A DNA stretch of 64,000 nucleotides from Flavobacteriales bacterium (GTDB lineage: Bacteria > Bacteroidota > Bacteroidia > Flavobacteriales_D > Sanyastnellaceae). The DNA is taken from contig PKEB01000006.1 of the NCBI GenBank assembly GCA_002863125.1, positions 24,702 to 88,701 on the forward strand. The letters run 5' to 3'. The stretch's first letter is position 1. Every line of letters starts with the position of its first letter. Shown in pieces: positions 29,539 to 39,022 of the stretch. The notes under the pieces were generated by a model, which was given only the letters and a program-made list of their open reading frames with translations, was not told the origin of the DNA and searched no databases. Made by a program: the position numbers and the translations under genes.

Positions 29539-30427
29539 GCTCATTGGCTTTGATGGCTTCGATGATTGCACGCCCCCCATTGTTCAATAATTCTTGTGCC
29601 CACAGACTCCCCAATTCCGGGCGTGCACAATCATCCGACCGCTCAATCCGTATTTCTTGAGAACCGTCCAGTGCAGTCAAGCATCCAGTAAATTGGACTT
29701 CTTGTCCCTCTACCCTCGCGTGAGCTCCAATCGGAGCAGAACATCCGCCCTCAAGTGCAAACAAAAACGCACGCTCAATGGATGTTGCCAATTGAGAAGG
29801 TGCATGGTTCAGGTGAGCGACCTGTTGCTTTATCTCCTCGTTCCCTTTGCGCCCGATTACGACAATTGCTCCTTGTGCGGGCGCAGCCACCATCCAATCC
29901 AAATCCACGACTTCACGCTCGTCTCCGCGCAACTGCAACCGTTCTAAACCCGCAGCAGCAAGCACGCCCCCTCTCCACGGGTTACTGGCGACCCGTGCTA
30001 ACCGCGTCTCCACATTCCCTCGAAGCCCCACGATTTGATGATGCGGATGGCGGTGTAACCATTGCGCTTTTCTCCGAATACTGCCGGTAGCAACTATATT
30101 CGAATCAACGTCATTGCCAACCAAGACATCATGGTGAGTGCCTCTTTCGAGAACAGCAAAAATTTCCAAATCTGGCAAAAGTTGCGTAGGTACATCTTTC
30201 ATGCTGTGCACAGCTACATCCACCTCGCCCGATATCAATGCATCATCCAATGCCTTAGTGAAGATTCCCGTGCCCATGGCCTGCAAGGACCGGTCTTGAA
30301 TTCGATCGCCCTTCGTTTGAATGACGCGAATCTCTGTGTCGACTCCTATCAAATGCAACGCATTGGCCACCGTGCGCGCTTGGAATAACGCGAGGTTGCT
30401 TCCACGCGATCCGATTCGCACCATCAT
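29525..30427 (-). CDS. hemC: Porphobilinogen deaminase (hydroxymethylbilane synthase)
   Basis: 300 residues. The N-terminus VRIGSRGSNLALFQARTVA is typical, then IRVIQTKGDRIQD, FTKALDDALISGEVDVAVHSMKDVPTQLLP (catalytic D in the DVAVHS block), GSIRRKAQWL, GLRGNVETRLARV and APAQGAIVV. The cofactor cysteine is in LEGGCSAPIGAHA. It polymerises four porphobilinogens. Two adjacent ATGs at 30427 and 30424 could both serve; the second is the more usual start. The start overlaps the hemA stop. The gene is GC-poorer than those outside the haem block. Confidence 0.97.
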   Translation of the reverse strand: MMVRIGSRGSNLALFQARTVANALHLIGVDTEIRVIQTKGDRIQDRSLQAMGTGIFTKALDDALISGEVDVAVHSMKDVPTQLLPDLEIFAVLERGTHHDVLVGNDVDSNIVATGSIRRKAQWLHRHPHHQIVGLRGNVETRLARVASNPWRGGVLAAAGLERLQLRGDEREVVDLDWMVAAPAQGAIVVIGRKGNEEIKQQVAHLNHAPSQLATSIERAFLFALEGGCSAPIGAHARVEGQEVQFTGCLTALDGSQEIRIERSDDCARPELGSLWAQELLNNGGRAIIEAIKANEHGSD

Positions 30428-31674
30428 GCTGTTTCGTTTTGGCTATCGAACACCCGTTGGAGCACATCCATGTCGTCTTCTACTGAGCCACTCTGGTTGC
30501 GTAAATACGATGCTACTTGATTGGTTACTTTCTGTATCAGTCTATCCGTCAAATGAACCACAGAATCCGTCTCTATGTCCCTCTCACTCTGCATCCGACT
30601 CAATTCAATATCACGGTAACTCTTTAAATTCTGAGCCACCATGCCCAACAACGGCGCGACGTTTTGTGTCTGCACCCACGTGTCAAAACTGGTGAATTCT
30701 TCTTCTACGATTGCATTAGCCTGGGGAATGTGGTCTCGGCGCGCTGCAAGCTGCTGTTTCGCATATGCACTGATTTCATCAACGTTCAATAAGGTGACAC
30801 CCGGTAAATGTCCCACTTCTGGATCCACATTTCTTGGCATACTCATGTCCAAGATCAATAATTCCTGTTGCTCACCTACCATTTCGCGTGGCACGGTATA
30901 ACCCTGTGCGCCTGTTGCCACAATCAAAACCCGAGCGCCTCGAACGGCGGCTTCCAAGCTGTCAATGGAACGACTCCGAAAACCGTGTTCCGCAGCAGCT
31001 GAATCTGATTTGCTTTCATCCCGATTGATGACTGTAATGGAAGCGCTACGAGCATGTTTCGCCAAATTCTTGCACGTATTTCGGCCCAACTTACCTAGGC
31101 CAAACAACACAACATTGACCGCTTCGAGATTGGATAATTCAGACCGCAAGTAATGGATGGCACTGAATGCTACAGAAGTCGCGCCGGAACTGATTCCCGT
31201 TTCTGCCTTCACTCTCTTACCGGCTTTCAGCGCGGATGAGACCACTCGGTCTAGAAAGGGGATAGGCGTTCCTAATTGTTGCGTGCGTCTGAATGCCACC
31301 TTGAGCTGACCTGTTATTTCTGTGTCTCCGACGATTTGGGATTCCAAAGCGCAAGCAACGCGAAACAGGTGTTTTACAGCTGCTGGGCCAGACATGTGCC
31401 GGCACGATGACTTCCAAACGTTTTGTTTTACATCAATGAATTCACGTAAAATTGATTCTACCTCTTTCTTCGCGAGGTATGTCCAGTAGCATTCCACACG
31501 GTTGCATGTCGCAAGAATCATCACATCGCGTGCCCCAGCCTTTGTCAATGTTGATATGATGCTAGACTGATCAGGCTCAGACAAACTGAACTTTTCACGG
31601 GTCTCAAAGTTCGCTTTGTGAAACGCAATGCTAATTGCTTCAAAGCGAGAAATAGCCTCTTCAATCCTTCGCAT
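30424..31674 (-). CDS. hemA: Glutamyl-tRNA reductase
   Basis: 416 residues from the ATG at 31674. The catalytic Cys is C57 in LATCNRVECYW; then SQIVGDTEITGQLKVAF, GISSGATSVAFSAIHYLRSE, VVLFGLGKLGRNTCKNLAKH (NADPH site), VINRDESKSD, LLILDMSMPRNVDPEV and a C-terminal dimerisation helix. It reduces Glu-tRNA to glutamate-1-semialdehyde, the first committed step. The frame stays open upstream to 31815, but the residues there are unlike the family, and TATTTTTG at 31678-31685 (an exact -7 box) ends 3 nt before the chosen ATG, which supports a leaderless start. It is first in the operon hemA-C-D-E-B-N. Confidence 0.96.
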   Translation of the reverse strand: MRRIEEAISRFEAISIAFHKANFETREKFSLSEPDQSSIISTLTKAGARDVMILATCNRVECYWTYLAKKEVESILREFIDVKQNVWKSSCRHMSGPAAVKHLFRVACALESQIVGDTEITGQLKVAFRRTQQLGTPIPFLDRVVSSALKAGKRVKAETGISSGATSVAFSAIHYLRSELSNLEAVNVVLFGLGKLGRNTCKNLAKHARSASITVINRDESKSDSAAAEHGFRSRSIDSLEAAVRGARVLIVATGAQGYTVPREMVGEQQELLILDMSMPRNVDPEVGHLPGVTLLNVDEISAYAKQQLAARRDHIPQANAIVEEEFTSFDTWVQTQNVAPLLGMVAQNLKSYRDIELSRMQSERDIETDSVVHLTDRLIQKVTNQVASYLRNQSGSVEDDMDVLQRVFDSQNETA

Positions 31675-31677
31675 AAT

Positions 31678-31685
31678 CAAAAATA
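31678..31685 (-). promoter_or_regulatory. Candidate -7 box of the hemA operon (TATTTTTG)
   Basis: An exact match to TAnnTTTG ending 3 nt before the hemA ATG. The best upstream TTG is 14 nt away, shorter than the usual 19-21, so the -33 element is weak. If used, the hemA message has almost no leader. Confidence 0.45.
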
Positions 31686-31735
31686 CCGCCAGTCCTCGCC
31701 AACCTTCTATTTCAATCGTAACGAAAGTGTCACAG

Positions 31736-31750
31736 GTGCATAAAATGCAC
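31736..31750. promoter_or_regulatory. Perfect inverted repeat between hemA and hemH, possible operator
   Basis: GTGCAT-AAA-ATGCAC forms a perfect 6-3-6 palindrome in the 147-base divergent intergenic region. Outside it, TGTCAC on the left and GTGAACA on the right extend the symmetry imperfectly. The regulator is unknown. Confidence 0.4.
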
Positions 31751-31821
31751 GTGAACAATGGCTCGATTACAGTGGTTTCATTTCTTTTGCCTCGTGCAGA
31801 AGAAATAAACACCAAAATCGC

Positions 31822-32868
31822 ATGAAAAAAGGGGTTTTTCTCATCAACCTAGGTTCACCCAAAAGTCCAACGAAAGAAGATGTGCGGGTTTACCTCGATG
31901 AATTCCTCATGGACCCACGTGTGGTTGACCTACCACAACCCCTTCGTTCCATTCTCGTGCGCGGAATCATCCTAAATACCCGCCCGAAAAAATCAGCAGC
32001 AGCCTATGCCAAGGTATGGACCGACGAAGGTTCTCCCTTGATTGTGTTTTCCGAACGGGTGAAATCCAAACTTGAAGTTAGGCTCGACGGTATTCCCGTG
32101 GCTTTGGGCATGCGCTATGGCGAACCAAGCATTGAACGCGGCTTGAATGAGCTTGCCGCATTGGGTGTCGATGACGTCCTTGTTGTTCCATTGTACCCCC
32201 AGTACGCTATGTCAACAACGGAGACTGTGGTTGAAAAAGTGCGAGAGGTCATAGCACAGAAGCACGAGGGAATCCGAGTGCAAGGGGTTGCGCCATTTTA
32301 CAAGGACGAAAGTTACATCGCTGCCATGGCTGCATCTGCTCAGAAGGCTGCGAACCACGAAGCATATGACCGCATTCTATTTTCGTACCATGGTGTTCCA
32401 GAACGCCATATCCGCAAATCCGATCTTACGGGCTCACACTGCAAAATCGATGGCACATGCTGCCATACTCCCAGCAAGGCTCACGAAGAGTGCTACCGTC
32501 ATCAGTGCTTCGAAACGACCAAGCTTGTGGCGGAGGCGTTAAATATTCCGCTCGAAAAGTGCTTGAGTACCTTTCAAAGTCGACTGGGTATCGATCCTTG
32601 GTTGAAACCGTACACTGCAGACACACTGGAAAAGTTGCCAGACAACGGAATCACTAAATTGGCTGTTTTAACGCCCTCTTTTGTGTCGGATTGTCTCGAA
32701 ACGATTGAAGAGATGGATATGGAAAATCGCGAAATTTTTGAAGAGGCAGGCGGTGTAGTGTACGATTTCATCCCCTGCCTGAACGACAGTGATCCATGGG
32801 TAGACGCGCTCGAAAAATGGGTGAACGATTGGTGCATCAATCAACTCCCAACGCAGCACATCGCGTGA
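31822..32868 (+). CDS. hemH: Ferrochelatase
   Basis: 348 residues. [22 protein letters not shown] is the standard start, followed by [31 protein letters not shown], the active-site His in [33 protein letters not shown] and [17 protein letters not shown] with the conserved Glu residues. Four Cys lie between 145 and 175 of the second half ([20 protein letters not shown]), a spacing suggestive of a metal or iron-sulphur site. It inserts iron into protoporphyrin IX, the last step. It is divergent from hemA and its TGA overlaps the ATG of hemL. Confidence 0.97.
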   Translation: MKKGVFLINLGSPKSPTKEDVRVYLDEFLMDPRVVDLPQPLRSILVRGIILNTRPKKSAAAYAKVWTDEGSPLIVFSERVKSKLEVRLDGIPVALGMRYGEPSIERGLNELAALGVDDVLVVPLYPQYAMSTTETVVEKVREVIAQKHEGIRVQGVAPFYKDESYIAAMAASAQKAANHEAYDRILFSYHGVPERHIRKSDLTGSHCKIDGTCCHTPSKAHEECYRHQCFETTKLVAEALNIPLEKCLSTFQSRLGIDPWLKPYTADTLEKLPDNGITKLAVLTPSFVSDCLETIEEMDMENREIFEEAGGVVYDFIPCLNDSDPWVDALEKWVNDWCINQLPTQHIA

Positions 32869-34145
32869 TGAGATACGAACGCTCCTCTTCACTATTTGCC
32901 AGTGCCCAAAATAGCATTCCCGGAGGCGTTAACTCACCGGTGAGGGCATTCAAGTCTGTTGGTGGACATCCCATTTTTATGCGCAGCGCCAAGGGTGCAT
33001 ACCTTACCGACGTCGATGGAAACTCGTACATCGATTACATCAACTCGTGGGGGCCACAAATTCTCGGTCACGCCTATTCTCCCGTGATTGAAGCCATCCA
33101 AAAAGCAGCGGAGAAGGGCACGTCTTTTGGGACACCTACCGAACTGGAAACCCAAATTGCTGAGCTCGTATGTACCATGGTGCCGTATGTGGAGCAAGTT
33201 CGAATGGTGAGTTCAGGAACGGAAGCATGCATGAGTGCCGTTCGTCTCGCACGCGGGTATAACGGGAAGGAAAAAATCATCAAATTCGCCGGTTGCTACC
33301 ATGGCCACTCCGACTCTTTCTTGATTCAAGCTGGCAGTGGAGCAGTGACTTTCGGCACCCCAAGTTCTCCCGGTGTAACCCAAGGCACTGCCAAGGATAC
33401 GTTACTGGCTGAGTACAATGACCTTGCCTCTACATCGGCAATACTCGAATCAAGTGCTGGTGAAGTGGCCGCAATCATCGTCGAACCTGTTGCAGGCAAC
33501 ATGGGATGTATTCCCCCGAAACCGGGATTTTTGAAAGGGCTCCGTAAGCTCGCCACTGAGCATAATACTCTGCTCATTTTTGACGAGGTCATGACCGGTT
33601 TCCGATTGTCAAAAGGCGGTGCCGCTGCATTGTACGGCGTCACCCCCGACCTGGTGTGTTTCGGAAAAGTCATCGGGGGAGGATTGCCGGTTGGTGCCTT
33701 CGCGGGACCACGGAAAATCATGTCGCACTTAGCTCCGACGGGCCCTGTGTACCAGGCGGGAACGTTATCTGGCAACCCCCTGGCAATGTCTGCAGGCTAT
33801 GCATTGTTGTCGGAATTGAATGAAAATCCAGAAATCTACGGCCAGCTGGAGGCACACGGCCGAGGCCTTGTTCAAGACATCGCCACAGTTCTCTGCGAGC
33901 TCTCCATCGCACACCAGATCAATCACGTCGGATCGATGCTCTCGGTCCACTTGTGCGAGGAGCCCGTTACGGACTTCGATTCAGCCAAATCTGGTGATAA
34001 CGATGATTTCAAGGCGTTGTTCCATCACATGCTATCCCAAGGGATTTACTTGCCACCATCGGCGTATGAATCATGGTTCCTATGCGCTTGCCTGGATGAC
34101 TCCACCCACAACCGAACCATCGAAGCCTTCCGCTCTTTCCGATGA
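32868..34145 (+). CDS. hemL: Glutamate-1-semialdehyde 2,1-aminomutase
   Basis: 425 residues, class III aminotransferase fold. The start [22 protein letters not shown] is the family signature; [71 protein letters not shown] (PLP-binding Asp) and [17 protein letters not shown] (PLP lysine) are all visible. It converts glutamate-1-semialdehyde to 5-aminolevulinate. I start it at the ATG at 32868, which overlaps the hemH stop as TGATG and begins [10 protein letters not shown]; the in-frame ATGs upstream lie inside hemH. It completes the C5 pathway with hemA. Confidence 0.96.
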   Translation: MRYERSSSLFASAQNSIPGGVNSPVRAFKSVGGHPIFMRSAKGAYLTDVDGNSYIDYINSWGPQILGHAYSPVIEAIQKAAEKGTSFGTPTELETQIAELVCTMVPYVEQVRMVSSGTEACMSAVRLARGYNGKEKIIKFAGCYHGHSDSFLIQAGSGAVTFGTPSSPGVTQGTAKDTLLAEYNDLASTSAILESSAGEVAAIIVEPVAGNMGCIPPKPGFLKGLRKLATEHNTLLIFDEVMTGFRLSKGGAAALYGVTPDLVCFGKVIGGGLPVGAFAGPRKIMSHLAPTGPVYQAGTLSGNPLAMSAGYALLSELNENPEIYGQLEAHGRGLVQDIATVLCELSIAHQINHVGSMLSVHLCEEPVTDFDSAKSGDNDDFKALFHHMLSQGIYLPPSAYESWFLCACLDDSTHNRTIEAFRSFR

Positions 34146-34182
34146 TTTGAGCTTTACGGGATCAATGCCCTTCAATGGCTTT

Positions 34183-34190
34183 TACCTTCG
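34183..34190 (+). promoter_or_regulatory. Possible -7 box (TACCTTCG) for the genes at 34195 and 34289
   Basis: TACCTTCG differs by one base from TAnnTTTG and ends 4 nt before the ATG at 34195. No good TTG stands at the expected distance. It would drive the short signal-peptide ORF and the unrecognised gene behind it. Confidence 0.3.
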
Positions 34191-34194
34191 TAGT

Positions 34195-34284
34195 ATGCTA
34201 AGCAGGATTATCTTCTTGCTTCTTGCAGCCCTCAATCTTCACGAAAGTGCTGCCCAAACAGTGACCAGCTACAAGAGTTTTTAA
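34195..34284 (+). CDS. 29-residue signal-peptide-like small ORF
   Basis: The ATG at 34195 opens a 29-codon frame, MLSRIIFLLLAALNLHESAA then nine more residues and a stop. The first 20 residues are a good signal peptide with an Ala-Gln cleavage site, leaving only about nine residues of mature peptide. It could be a remnant of a secreted protein, a leader peptide for the gene that starts 4 nt after its stop, or chance. A -7-like box 4 nt upstream of the ATG slightly favours real expression. It marks the right edge of the low-GC haem block. Confidence 0.3.
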   Translation: MLSRIIFLLLAALNLHESAAQTVTSYKSF

Positions 34285-34288
34285 TACT

Positions 34289-35347
34289 GTGAACAACAAG
34301 CTCATATCGAAAAAGAAGGTGCCCTTCCCGGTCACGCCGTCGCTGCAAGTGTACTTGGATGCACACGGCCGTTCGATTGAGATTCCGGTATCGTACGACG
34401 ACCTGTTGCGCTTCGAGGGCAGCGTGCCCATCCTCGACGGGAACGATGAGGACACGCTGTGGGTCGATTGCCTGTACAGCATGTCGGACCGGGACGAGCT
34501 CGTCCTCAATTTGAAGCGGCTGTACTCCATCCTGCACGCCGACGGAAGCGATACCATCCTGCCGTTTATCACGGTGGACAGCATCGCGTTTTGCACTTTT
34601 GGCAACACCAAGCCGTTCCGGGTGAAGGTTCGGAACGTCATCAACGACAACTACATTTTTCTGTACATCAAGAAATGCGACGCTTCCCGCATCTACGGGT
34701 TGGAATTGGAGCAACTTCTGTCGCCGAACCGCATCAATTTCTTGGTTTACCGGAACACCCTCATCGAGGAACACATCGTCGGCATCCCGGGCGACGTCTT
34801 CATCAACCAACGCCTGGAATCGCTGTCCATGCAGGACAAACGCGCGCTAGCCAAAGAGTACGTCAAATTCAACGAACGCTGCTTCCTCCGATTACTGGGC
34901 GACATGCGATCGTACAACTACGTGGTGGTCATCACGCAGGATTTTGACCGCATCCAATACCGCCTGCGCGCCATCGACTTTGACCAGCAGAGCTACGAGG
35001 GGGACGCGCGGGTCTACAAGCCGGAATGCCTTCCCGAGAACGACGTGTTGACGAAGATGACACGCGACGTGCTCCCAGAGGAATCGGTCGACCAATACGT
35101 CAAGGAAGAGCGTTCATTGCTGGCTAAACGCGCGGCGAGCGAGAGCCAACGTCTGCACGATCTGCTGGCCTGCATGAAGGAGGATCACATCTCCGCGGAG
35201 GGCAAAATCGACGAGCTCAAAGGCGAGCTTTTCAGCCTGACTGGGGATATTAACTTCAAGAAGGCCCCTAACATGGGCGCAGTCTTGCAGGCAGCATTGG
35301 ACTTTGTCCGCCGCAATTACAAAACGGAAAACCCGTTCATGCGGTGA
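34289..35347 (+). CDS. Unrecognised 352-residue cytoplasmic protein
   Basis: GTG start at 34289. No signal peptide or membrane segment. The N-terminal half is mixed alpha/beta (VYLDAHGRSIEIPVSYDDLL, PFITVDSIAFCTFGNTKPFR). The middle has KRALAKEYVKFNERCFLRLL followed by NYVVVITQDF and YRLRAIDFDQQSYEGDARVY; an IDFD after a basic strand recalls the metal-binding Asp of kinase-like folds such as HipA or aminoglycoside kinases, but no HxD catalytic loop is clear, so this is only a hint. The C-terminus (about 265-330) is helical and charged. It sits between hemL and a secreted protease with normal GC, and I cannot assign a function. Confidence 0.72.
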   Translation: MNNKLISKKKVPFPVTPSLQVYLDAHGRSIEIPVSYDDLLRFEGSVPILDGNDEDTLWVDCLYSMSDRDELVLNLKRLYSILHADGSDTILPFITVDSIAFCTFGNTKPFRVKVRNVINDNYIFLYIKKCDASRIYGLELEQLLSPNRINFLVYRNTLIEEHIVGIPGDVFINQRLESLSMQDKRALAKEYVKFNERCFLRLLGDMRSYNYVVVITQDFDRIQYRLRAIDFDQQSYEGDARVYKPECLPENDVLTKMTRDVLPEESVDQYVKEERSLLAKRAASESQRLHDLLACMKEDHISAEGKIDELKGELFSLTGDINFKKAPNMGAVLQAALDFVRRNYKTENPFMR

Positions 35348-35363
35348 CCTGACCCGCGGCATA

Positions 35364-38300
35364 TCACTCGATGACAACCCGCTTCCAGAACCGTCCAGCC
35401 GCGCCTTCCAGCTCAACCAAATAAAGCCCTTGGGCCAAGTCTAAGTCGACGGTCGTGACGCCTGAATCTGCCACGCGACCGAAAGCCACTCGTTGGCCGG
35501 AGGCCGCGTACATGGACCATCGCTCCAGTCCGAGTTCGAAGCGCCATGCAATAGAGAAGGCGCCTCGGTTGGGATTGGGGAAAATGAGGATATCGTCCGC
35601 CAGCGGCTCTTCAATTCCAAGGCCAATGCCTTCGCCGCACCCCATCACCATGAGTGTGTCCGAAGACACGCAAGGCACCGTGGCAGACACGATGTAGGTA
35701 CCGGCCTCGAAGGCGGTGAAAAATGGCCCTGTAGTACCGTCGTTCCACACGTAATCGTTGTAGCCAATGCCGGCGTCCAACACAGCGATTTCACCGTTGC
35801 AAAGCTCGATATCCGGCCCCAGGTCAATGGGCGTCACCTCGGTCGTCAGCACCTCGACCTCATCTGTCACGGCGCAAATCGCCGTTTCCGCCGTCACCGC
35901 GTACAGCCCGGGTGCGGAGACCTCGAGCATCTGGGTGTCCTCGCCCGTGCTCCAGGCGTAGGACAAAAATCCAGGACCGGCATCCAAAAGATGAGTCGCC
36001 CCGTCGTTGCAAAGCCCGAAATCCGCCCCCAAATCCAACCCGGGATCGGGCGCGACCTCCACTTCCATCGTCCCGGAAACCACGCCGCATGCCAAGGCCA
36101 TGTTCGCCGTGATGACCGCCGTCCCCGATGCTGGAAAATCGACGAAGATCTCTCCGTTGGCCAGTTCAGTGAAGCCCGCTCCTTCGATCGTCCACTCAAC
36201 GCTCCCTTCCAAGCATTCGCTTCCGTAGACGTTGTAAGGCTGCGGCGATCCCGCGCACACCGTGGTGGCTCCTTCCAAGAAGAGGGATTCCCCGTGCACG
36301 TAGCGGTGGAAGTAATTGCCGAAGCTGTTGATCAATGCTTGGAAATTGGCGAAGGCCGGCTCGAACTGGGCTTGACCTGCGGGTAAATTCGGCGCCACGA
36401 TGCGCGCAATTTCGCCGCCGAACGCATTCTCGATGTAGATGTTTCCATCGGGAGCGCGCTGCGGGTAGAAGTAGACGATTCCGCTTGGCTGATTGATTAG
36501 CGCTGCACCGGCCATGAGGTCCGATTCGTCCATACCATCCAGGTCCACCTGGTAAATGCTTGTGCCAAACTCGCCCGTGAACAGGTACAGGTATTGTCCA
36601 CTTCCGCTGAATTCCCACCCCACCAAATCGCTCAGACCGAAATCAACGGCCAGGGACAGGGCCCCGGAGGAAGCGTCAAAATCCATGAGGTAGTTCCCGT
36701 GCATGATGCGATCGCCTTTGGCCGTCGGCGTCAGCGGCAACGTAAAGAAAACGTCCTGAGACAACTCCGACACCACCGGATCCGATGCGACGCCCTCTTG
36801 TGTCACCAGCCAGGCCAGATAGCGCCCTTCCAGCTGGTCGTACGTGAGCAACCAAAAGTCCACAAGGTTGCAATGGCGCACACAGGTCAACGCCTCTTGT
36901 CCGTGGGTCCCCAAGAATTGGTTTTTCAAGGTTACATCCCCCAATCCGTCCTCCAACGTTTCATCGATCAAGGAGTAGTACAAACCACCCTCCTCGGCAT
37001 CTTCAGGCAAAGACGAGTGAAAGACAAAGTACGCATCGGGGTCGCCCGGTCGCTGCACGATCATGGAGCCATAATGACTGGATGTATTGCCGAGGAGTTC
37101 ACCCCCGTTGGGCATCACTTCATAATTGCGGTTGAGCACTTCGGTGCCGGTACACAAGAACAACACATCGCCTGACGCGTCACACAAGGTGGTTTTGCAG
37201 TGATCAGCGTTGGGCGGCAGGTTGTTTTCGAGCACCGGAGCAGGCGGGTCCACATTGAAATCCAAGCCGTAGGCCGATCCGAATGAATTGAAAAACAACC
37301 ACTGGTTTGCTTCATTGCCCGAGGCACAGGTTCCCACGGACAGATTCAACGGCTCCGACCAATCCGAACACGTCGGTCCCTCGGCAAAGAGTTGAAGCGT
37401 GTAGGCACCTGAGGCCTCAAACTCGAAGAGGGGGTTCTCCTCCTCAGAGACCGGTTCGCCGTCGATGTACCAGGTGTAGGCCGTCGCTCCGATGGTGGTG
37501 TTCTCGACCTCCAATGCCCCGCCCGTTTCGAACTGCACGGAACTGCTCGTGAAAGTGGCCTCAACGGGACAGGTCACCGCCACATCAAAGGCGACCGTCT
37601 CGGTGCAGCCGGGTGCTTGTCCGTCCATGACCACCGAAACCACATACGATCCCTGCTCCTCCGGAACAAAGATGAAATCCACCGTTGTCGCTTGGGAGGC
37701 GCCATCAACAAACCACTCGTACCCAACTGCGTTGGCAGAAACATTGGTGAACGCGACGGTGCCGCCCACCTCCAATTCCAGGGCAGTGGACGCGACGTTC
37801 ACCTCGATGGGCAAGTCACACGGACCCGTGCAGCGGTCCCCTTCCAACAACGACATTCGCACTTCGAGCAACACCGCTTGCATGCGGTTTGCTTGTCCCT
37901 CGGTGAACCGTTCAAAGCAGGCCAAGTTGGCGTAGTCCATGAAATTGGTTTGCATGTCCAATTGATCGCCCAATCCACCGAGCGCGACGCTGCGAAACGG
38001 ATTGTTGATGCTGGCGTCGTCTTCGTCCGTGGCACAGCTGTTGGTGCCATCGAAGCACAAGGTGTTGAACGCAGCCGCATCCGGCGGGGTATCGCACACC
38101 AGATCGCCCGAGGTGAAGCAATCATCGTTCGGACAACCGCCTTGAAAGGTGTGGTACAAGCCCAAATAATGCCCCACCTCGTGTGCCACCACAGCGGTCG
38201 CCGATGGCGACGCCCCCATGGCCGTGGATTCGACCACGATTCCGTCGAGCGCTTCGCCGTGCATTGTCGGAAAGGTCGCAAACCCTACGACCGCCTCATT

Positions 38301-38807
38301 GTCCTCCTCGCGCGTGATCGCCTCCACCACCCAAATGTTCAGGTACTGCGTCGCGTCCCAATGGCTCAGGGACTTCAAATCCGCTTCCTGTGCCGGCACA
38401 AGTACATCCGTCAATTCCGATTCCACCCGCTCAATCCCCGAGCAGAAAGTGCCTTCCGGATCCTCGGCGGCCAAGCAAAACTGAATGCCTGTCTGCACGC
38501 CCAATTCGTTTTGGTAGTATCCGTTGTTGGAGAAGGCATCGTTCAAGAATTCGATGGCATCGATGACGAGAGCGTCTTCGATGTTCTCCGGTCCGTTGTT
38601 GTGAATGATGTGGACCACGACAGGAACAGTGAGCGTTTCTCCCGTACGCTCAAAATTTCCAGATAAACACTCAAAAACGCGGTCATTGCAGGCCGCCTCG
38701 TCTCCACGGTGCAGGGCATGCAGGGCATCAAAGCCACAAAAATGTTGGGCCAACGCCCCCTGCGCACACCCAAGTGCGACCATCAGGAAAAGGGTATTCA
38801 ACTTCAT
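35364..38807 (-). CDS. Secreted M43 (pappalysin/cytophagalysin) metalloprotease with PKD-like repeats and T9SS domain
   Basis: 1147 residues. Signal peptide 1-20. The protease domain (about 55-330) has the zinc motif HEVGHYLGLYH at 209-219 followed by the Cys-rich DLVCDTPPDA and the Met-turn-like MQTNFMDYANLACFERFT, typical of M43B. PKD-like repeats follow (about 335-500, VAFTNVSANAVGYEWFVDG and VENTTIGATAYTWYIDG), then a beta-propeller-like central part, two further short repeats near 960-1050 (LDAGPGFLSYAWSTGED, LDAGIGYNDYVWNDGTT) and a T9SS type A domain (LIFPNPNRGAFSIAW to LAQGLYLVELEG). It would be exported and digest external protein. A single gene, convergent with the unrecognised gene at 34289. 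Confidence 0.9.
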   Translation of the reverse strand: MKLNTLFLMVALGCAQGALAQHFCGFDALHALHRGDEAACNDRVFECLSGNFERTGETLTVPVVVHIIHNNGPENIEDALVIDAIEFLNDAFSNNGYYQNELGVQTGIQFCLAAEDPEGTFCSGIERVESELTDVLVPAQEADLKSLSHWDATQYLNIWVVEAITREEDNEAVVGFATFPTMHGEALDGIVVESTAMGASPSATAVVAHEVGHYLGLYHTFQGGCPNDDCFTSGDLVCDTPPDAAAFNTLCFDGTNSCATDEDDASINNPFRSVALGGLGDQLDMQTNFMDYANLACFERFTEGQANRMQAVLLEVRMSLLEGDRCTGPCDLPIEVNVASTALELEVGGTVAFTNVSANAVGYEWFVDGASQATTVDFIFVPEEQGSYVVSVVMDGQAPGCTETVAFDVAVTCPVEATFTSSSVQFETGGALEVENTTIGATAYTWYIDGEPVSEEENPLFEFEASGAYTLQLFAEGPTCSDWSEPLNLSVGTCASGNEANQWLFFNSFGSAYGLDFNVDPPAPVLENNLPPNADHCKTTLCDASGDVLFLCTGTEVLNRNYEVMPNGGELLGNTSSHYGSMIVQRPGDPDAYFVFHSSLPEDAEEGGLYYSLIDETLEDGLGDVTLKNQFLGTHGQEALTCVRHCNLVDFWLLTYDQLEGRYLAWLVTQEGVASDPVVSELSQDVFFTLPLTPTAKGDRIMHGNYLMDFDASSGALSLAVDFGLSDLVGWEFSGSGQYLYLFTGEFGTSIYQVDLDGMDESDLMAGAALINQPSGIVYFYPQRAPDGNIYIENAFGGEIARIVAPNLPAGQAQFEPAFANFQALINSFGNYFHRYVHGESLFLEGATTVCAGSPQPYNVYGSECLEGSVEWTIEGAGFTELANGEIFVDFPASGTAVITANMALACGVVSGTMEVEVAPDPGLDLGADFGLCNDGATHLLDAGPGFLSYAWSTGEDTQMLEVSAPGLYAVTAETAICAVTDEVEVLTTEVTPIDLGPDIELCNGEIAVLDAGIGYNDYVWNDGTTGPFFTAFEAGTYIVSATVPCVSSDTLMVMGCGEGIGLGIEEPLADDILIFPNPNRGAFSIAWRFELGLERWSMYAASGQRVAFGRVADSGVTTVDLDLAQGLYLVELEGAAGRFWKRVVIE

Positions 38808-38985
38808 CGAAGCAGGTGTGAATCGGATTGCCTACACTCAAAACACATCTTTTCGCGAGAAGTTGCGCGGTGGATGTCAACTTCAATAAGGTATTCATTT
38901 GGGAATAGTCCCGAGGTGGACTTCTGCAGGCGCCTTGTGGAAGGGTGCGAGTGAGAATTTGCGCAGTTTCGAAAGCGCACATTTT

Positions 38986-38993
38986 TACATTTG
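38986..38993 (+). promoter_or_regulatory. Candidate -7 box (TACATTTG) of the acyltransferase gene
   Basis: An exact TAnnTTTG match 29 nt before the ATG at 39023. A TTG lies 24 nt upstream, slightly longer than usual. The divergent protease gene starts at 38807. Confidence 0.45.
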
Positions 38994-39022
38994 CATTAGC
39001 CTTGATTTACTTCCCTTACTAA

